A stretch of DNA of 64,000 nucleotides from Alentia gelatinosa (taxonomy: Eukaryota > Annelida > Polychaeta > Phyllodocida > Polynoidae). The notes under the pieces were generated by a model, which was given only the letters and a program-made list of their open reading frames with translations, ran no database searches and was not told the DNA's origin. The position numbers and the translations under genes are program-made. How positions within the stretch are numbered: position 1 is the stretch's first letter; the number at the start of each line of letters is the position of its first letter. Below, piece after piece: positions 58,943 through 64,000 of this stretch. The DNA is taken from the NCBI GenBank assembly GCA_950022655.1, contig OX465580.1:122991016-123055015 (forward strand), given 5' to 3'.

Positions 58943-59610
58943 TACCGTCAACATACCCCCATTCTTTACCACTATGCCCCTCTATCTATTATGTATCTAC
59001 CCTCAACGTCACCATACCCCCATTCTTTACCACTATGTCCGTTTATCTACTATCTACCCTTGCCATACCCCAGTTCTCAACCACTATATCCTTCTATCTA
59101 CCATGAATCTACCCTCCCCATCACCATACCCTGTTATCTACCACTTTATTACCCACCTAATACGAGTCTTCATACTAAGCCTATGGAGCCTACATATTGC
59201 TACTGAGTAGATTCCAGAAAGATGTATTCTCCTAGGAGAATACAGCTTTTTTTAACCACCTGACGTGCAGTATAGGAACTATTTTATATAAACAGATATA
59301 TATGCACAGTGCTTGCATCAAATTTCGAATTATTTACAAGACTTTCTCCTAATAATTAGTCGAAAGGTGAGTAATAAATACAACATTACTGTGATTTGGA
59401 TCTGTGTGGCTGTATTCTCATTTTAGTTGACACTGTGCAATACTCGTCAAATACGACCGCGCTGATCCGAATCATGGTAATATTGTGTATATATCCTTCC
59501 ATCTACCATGTATCTACCCTCCACATCACCATACCCCGTTATGTCCCACTATGGCCCTCTGTGACTATGGACCTACCCTCTATCACTCATGCCCTCCCCC
59601 TTTGCCCACA

Positions 59611-60086
59611 TGACGCTCTACCCTGCCATGAAGCGGTAGTAAAGACTGCTGTTCTCTTCAACCTTCGGCACTTACCCACACCACGGCTCGGTTTTTACTG
59701 CCGCCCTTGGCCCCTCCTCCTCACACCTCACTGTGCAAGGTTCTCGGCCTGCCGTATAGTCTCCGCTATGGATTTTATGTCTGACGTGATGCTTCAACGA
59801 TTGGTCCCTCGCCCTAAGATCATCTCCCTCCTCCGCCAGCGGCCAACGCCTTGCGTCCGAGACAGTCCACGGTCCCCTCGGTCCCCGCTCCCTCGCCCAC
59901 CGCTCGCCGCCAAAATTAAATCAGCCAATGGTGTTAAACACGAGTGTTTCTGCTCGTTATCTGCTCGTTACCACGTGAGCTAATTTTTGTGTTTGAATTG
60001 ATCTCCTTGATGCCGGCCCGCCACGTTGGTTCGCCTAATGAAGCCGGCTTTCGGTCAGTACTGGAGTATCGGACACGATTCTCCGC
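59611..60086. other. No recognisable gene
   Basis: A 195-codon frame runs from inside the minisatellite to 59983 and is compositionally ordinary but without any domain. Nothing else. Confidence 0.35.
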
Positions 60087-60466
60087 TTAACCCATTAGCA
60101 GCGGGTGATGCCTTGAGGAATCACCACACAGTATCGGGTGATGCCTTAAGGCATCACCAGTCCAGATCGGGTGATGCCTTAAGGCATCATTTTCAAAGAT
60201 TTATAAAATTATTGTTTATGGTGATAAGAAAAACAAAAATTCATCAATAATTATGAAACTTTCCCAGAAGGTAGGTATAATATCTTATTAAAGATTCATA
60301 TCGAAATTATAAATGATATTAAATATTAAATGGCATATCAGGTGATCACATGATCAAATTACCATAATAGGCCTGTGACCACCCGTTCCCTAGCGGTATA
60401 TATAGACACTAATACCCGACTCTACATATATATGACTGATTCAGGTACCCGCCGCGAATGGGTTAA
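60087..60466. mobile_element. piggyBac-type MITE W
   Basis: TTAA at 60087-60090 and 60463-60466 bound an element starting CCCATTAGCAGCGGGT and ending ACCCGCCGCGAATGGG, imperfect 16-bp inverted repeats. TTAA duplication with CCC...GGG ends is the piggyBac signature. Three tandem 33-bp units, each centred on GGTGATGCCTTAAGGCATCA or a variant, start at 60103, 60136 and 60169. 372 bp between the TTAAs, no transposase. Confidence 0.75.
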
Positions 60467-61029
60467 ATAAGGAAACAGAAAAAGAAGGCTATAATTGAAT
60501 AATGATTTTGCTGCACCCAGGGCGTCACTACCTGTGCTGTGATATCGATACCAATACTCCAAAGGACTTTGCTCTGTGTTGGGCCAAGGACGAAGGACCT
60601 CAAGATATACAACATGTAGTCCATTGTTTTCCCCAGACTTTTATGGCCTGGTATTCATGACTTCCATACTTAGCCGTCAGACAAATGTCTCCTCACGTTC
60701 GGACGCGGAATTCAATTAGGCGCAGGCGGCGTTTTGTGGAGGGTTTACGGTGGGGGGCTTATTGACTCCGGAGTCGAGGCTGGAGGCTGGCTGCGCCGGG
60801 CTGCCGACCGTCAGGCCCCACGACCAGAGGGACACTACGCAGGCACTGGGCAAGAAAGGTCATGGCTTTTGTCTCTTGGATGTGGAGATTCTGGTTTGGT
60901 CTTTGCCGCTCGGACGCATTGGATGTGTGTATATGTATGAACTAGGAAAGAGCCCTACATGGCATTGGTGTTGGTTCACAAATGAAAGTAGATGTAGTGG
61001 TGGCAAAAGCGGTTCTTTGAGTAGATGTG
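60467..61029. other. No recognisable gene
   Basis: A GC-richer part at about 60700-60860 gives two overlapping frames (68 and 99 codons) without a domain. Confidence 0.35.
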
Positions 61030-61400
61030 GTGGATTTGAGGGCCACTAGAGCACATGGCTAAAGTGGTTACTAGGGGCAAGGTGATGCTCAGTGGTACTT
61101 TGATGCACAATAATGGTGACAGTAGTGACGAGGTTGTAGTGGTCGTGGTTATGATGATAGCGAGGCAGTGGCAGTGACACTTGCACTTAATATCGTGACG
61201 GTTGTGGTGGCGGAGTTGGCAGTAGCTATGGTGGCTGTGGCACTAATAACGGTCGTAGAGAGTAGCGGGTGATTACCGTAGCGATTACGGTGATTACGGT
61301 AGAGATGTCACCGGCAGTGGCCGTGATATTAACGGGTGCGGTTATGGCGGTGCTGATGTTGGTGGGTCGTGGTGAGTGAAGTGTTAAGGTCTACCGACGT
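61030..61400 (+). repeat. Degenerate GTG-rich simple repeat
   Basis: Repeated GTGGTG, GTAGTG, GGCAGTGG and GATTACGGT words without a fixed unit; a decayed trinucleotide repeat. Confidence 0.5.
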
Positions 61401-61814
61401 GTGGACCCTGGGGCGGTTAGTATTTAAAGGGTTAAAGCCTGGAGGTTATTGGCTTAGTTAGGGTACAAGCACTGCAGGTGAGCTGGAGTACAATTAGAGG
61501 TTTCGTGGGGTGATATGGGGTTAAAGGTGGTGTAGAGGTGCCACCTTTCTAGTTATTTCCGGCTTTATGTCTTAGCAAGGTGTACTTCATCCTGTTTAAC
61601 TGTTAGAGTCGTGATAAACTGGACACGGCAACGTTCCGGCTTTTCTTTGCTAGAACTCATTTGTATCTCTGTATGGAATCTTATGTGCGAGAGACAGGGA
61701 TTATGTTCTCCGGCAGTATCTTAGAAACAGGACTTATGTACAAGATTTATTGGTGGTCTGTATTACGCTTGATTCAGGTTGCACAATTGTCTATATACAT
61801 ACATTCCAGTTATA

Positions 61815-61820
<6 letters not shown>
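61401..61820. other. No recognisable gene
   Basis: Nothing identified. Confidence 0.4.
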
Positions 61821-61901
<81 letters not shown>

Positions 61902-61955
61902 CCATATTATATTATATCCATATTATATCATATCCATATTATATCATATCATATT
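61821..61955. repeat. (TA)n microsatellite with ATATTATATC tail
   Basis: About 80 bp of TA starting after TGTGTGTG, then about 50 bp of CCATATTATATCATAT repeats. Confidence 0.85.
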
Positions 61956-62988
61956 GACAGGTAGAGATTAATGCATGGTTGTCTGATCTTAGTTATTCAT
62001 ATGTACAAGACAATGTCCATAGTATTTCTCATCCTTCTCCAGTGAAGTGTATGGGGTATTGTTATGGTTGGTTTCATCAGAAGTTCTTAGATATTGAAGC
62101 GGTCTCAACAGTACTTTAAATTACATGTTCAATGTTTAACTTGAGGACAGTATGATGTATTCAATTCCTAATCACTTAGTTATGACTGTGATAAAGGGTA
62201 ATTATAAAGGGCATAACACCTGTATAAAGAACCTTTATTTGTAAAAATTCTCCGCACGTATATTGAAAGGGGTCTCTGATGTTGAAATTCCTTTTTCATA
62301 TTTTCTGATATTTTGCTTAATATAGTTTAACAAAATTTGATAATTTTGGAAACAAATCCTAACTCGATGTTAAGGTGCCTTACCAAGCATAAAACATCAA
62401 ATTTGTGTCAATATGAAATCCAAGATGTAGCTCCCCGACACGTCGACCTGTCATTTTGAGCGTAAAAGGTGTCAGTAGTGGCATTTTTATATAAACAACA
62501 TGAAGAATAGAGCCTTTTCAACAGATTCTAACCCTAGATGGCGTAACATTCTGTATGTAAAACGGAAGTACCCAACCCGCCATGAATAGGGTGCGTTTCA
62601 GATTCGGCCAGTAATGCTAGCAGAATAGAATTACAGCTGGAGTGGCTACGATTGTCAAATAGGGACGCCAATCGCGTCCTCTATGGCTATTGTTATCCCA
62701 TAAACCGTGCATCGAATCCTGATAGATATTTCGGCTTGTTTAAACAGAAGTGACATAATCCTCAATCATTCTACAGACATTCTACAGCTAACATTAGCCG
62801 TCCCACTACAAAATGTCCGTTAGCTTGTGTCAGCTTACAGTCTTCACCCACATCTTCATCAGATCAAAAGTTGGTGATGCAGTATTTTATGCAGCATTAG
62901 TATAGGGAGCGGCTCTAAGCTGCCCGCGGGCCTACCGAATTGTCCTCTAGTGTGAAGATAGCAAAGGTTTTATCAGAACCCCCGTATA
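61956..62988. other. No recognisable gene
   Basis: Nothing identified. CCCTAGATGGCG at about 62532 is a partial CTCF-like match. Confidence 0.4.
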
Positions 62989-63092
62989 AGCCCGTTTCCA
63001 TTGGCCGATTATTCTGTACCAGTCTGTAGTCGGGAACCACTGGTAACGTTTTAGGTTAGACCAACGCCAGATTGGTGAATGGAAATGAGACC
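62989..63092. mobile_element. MITE S2 (partial)
   Basis: AGCCCGTTTCCATTGGCCGA at the left and TTGGTGAATGGAAATGAGAC at the right form imperfect inverted ends. Shares its left end with S1 (53591). Only about 104 bp, probably an internally deleted copy. Confidence 0.5.
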
Positions 63093-64000
63093 TGCAGAGA
63101 ATTCTTACCGATAAATTTGGTATAGATGATATAACAAGGCCACAGAGAATCTGGTGTACCTGGAAAATAAAATAGAAATAGTGCATATACTGCATCACTG
63201 ACAAATTGATACTGACATAGAGTCGGTGGCACCACCGACAGACTTTTAGAATAACTCTGAAAATCTCTGGCTTTTTAAAGGGAAAATGAAAATGAAGTTT
63301 ATAAGTGAGACTGTGAGGCCACGGTTGGAATGGCTGTCATGGCAGCTAAAAGTATAAACGTGTCGGCCATCACTCAAAGTCTACCTCCTAGGTATTTCTC
63401 AGTCACCCGCTAATAATTGTCAACGGACTCCGGAAAAATAACCGCAATTGAGCATCTATATTAGCACAATAAACCATGGTCTCCTGAGAGGTTTCACAGA
63501 GGTGTGGTGTGTTATGAGGTCAGAGATGAGATATGGATATATTTCCTGGAAGGTCCCCAATGGCCGCCATAACTATAAACCATAACCACAAGAGGCAATG
63601 AATCACTCTTGAAAGCGAAGACTTGACGACGCTGACGTCCCACGTGTCTCCTGACTGCTTCTTCGTCTTCTAATAGCAATCACAGTCGTTCATTAATGCA
63701 ATGGCTTCATTTGTAAGCCGGCCATGTCGTGATTGTTTGATTTTTACCCTCCTAATCAGGAGAATTTCTTCATTTTGATTTAATGCGTTTGTGGACACGG
63801 CATGGATGGATGGTGAGCTCTGAGATGTTATCTGGAATTTGTGCAGTCATGAATCCTCACCGATTCCAATACCGCTTAATGCATGCTTTTCATGCTGCGC
63901 CAGCTCGGATTTCCCCTGTAATCAAATAGAGTCACGGAGTGTTGGACACGCTTTTGGAAATCGTGACACTTAATGATACATATTCCATTCCCAGCTTGGT
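63093..64000. other. No recognisable gene
   Basis: Ends in ordinary DNA with no identified feature. Confidence 0.45.

Larger units (their letters stand above)
58030..59610 (+). repeat. 62-bp minisatellite, invaded by E14 and M
   Basis: Degenerate tandem units of about 62 bp, best at 58943-59155, containing TTTACCACTATG, CTCTATCTACCATGTATC, TACCCTCA and CGTCACCATACC. The tract is interrupted by E14 (58261-58549), MITE M (58638-58942) and unassigned DNA (about 59160-59480). The units continue across each interruption, so they provide approximate pre-insertion sequence. Tyrosine- and proline-rich frames here are artefacts. Confidence 0.7.

Noticed and set aside
60103..60190. 33-bp palindromic repeats as a CRISPR
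   Set aside because: Only three units, the separating bases are too short for spacers, and the array lies inside a TTAA-bounded transposon.

Overview
This window looks like non-coding DNA from an animal genome, most likely a marine invertebrate (a mollusc or another lophotrochozoan is my guess; nothing here is diagnostic). Reading frames are short and unlike any family I recognise, there are long TA microsatellites, poly-T-headed retroposon tails and decayed LINE fragments, and short DNA-transposon derivatives are dense. I find no intact protein-coding gene, tRNA or rRNA. A splice-like zero-length exon at 35754/35755 suggests that at least part of the window may be intron of a plus-strand gene.

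The dominant content is a superfamily of hairpin elements, about 250-430 bp when not interrupted. I labelled fifteen copies or fragments plus three more distant relatives. Each has a long inverted repeat (hairpin) followed by a second module bounded by TTTATCCTACCC and GGGTAGGATAAA (class I) or by TTTATCTCACCC and GGGTGAGATAAA (class II). Arms differ between families, but most hairpin tips carry a C-GNA-G triloop on a 2-3 bp stem, often above a GA/GA internal loop. Nested copies give internal empty sites, and these indicate insertion without target-site duplication. This is the best candidate in the window for an undescribed system.

Layout. 0-10 kb: three class I hairpin elements, a 136-bp MITE, word-rich MITEs and a 424-bp terminal-inverted-repeat (TIR) element that accounts for a long spurious reading frame. 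10-20 kb: a class II-like element, a LINE remnant, a CpG-rich promoter-like block at 12.1-12.7 kb and more hairpin elements. 20-30 kb: a class I element nested in a class II element; a 1.86-kb TIR element between TA tracts with a 16-bp motif at about 180-bp spacing; a hAT-like MITE with an 8-bp duplication. 30-40 kb: mostly featureless, with the ratchet-like site, another nested pair of hairpin elements and a hAT-like element. 40-50 kb: a CpG-rich promoter-like block before a TA tract, and a word-rich MITE carrying a class II element. 50-64 kb: a LINE RNase H-end remnant, a 0.96-kb imperfect palindrome of nested word-rich MITEs, a 62-bp minisatellite invaded by two MITEs, and a piggyBac-type MITE with TTAA duplications.

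In several places the order of events can be read directly: host repeat, then word-rich MITE, then class II element, then class I element or retroposon. All assignments were made by eye; no database search was run.
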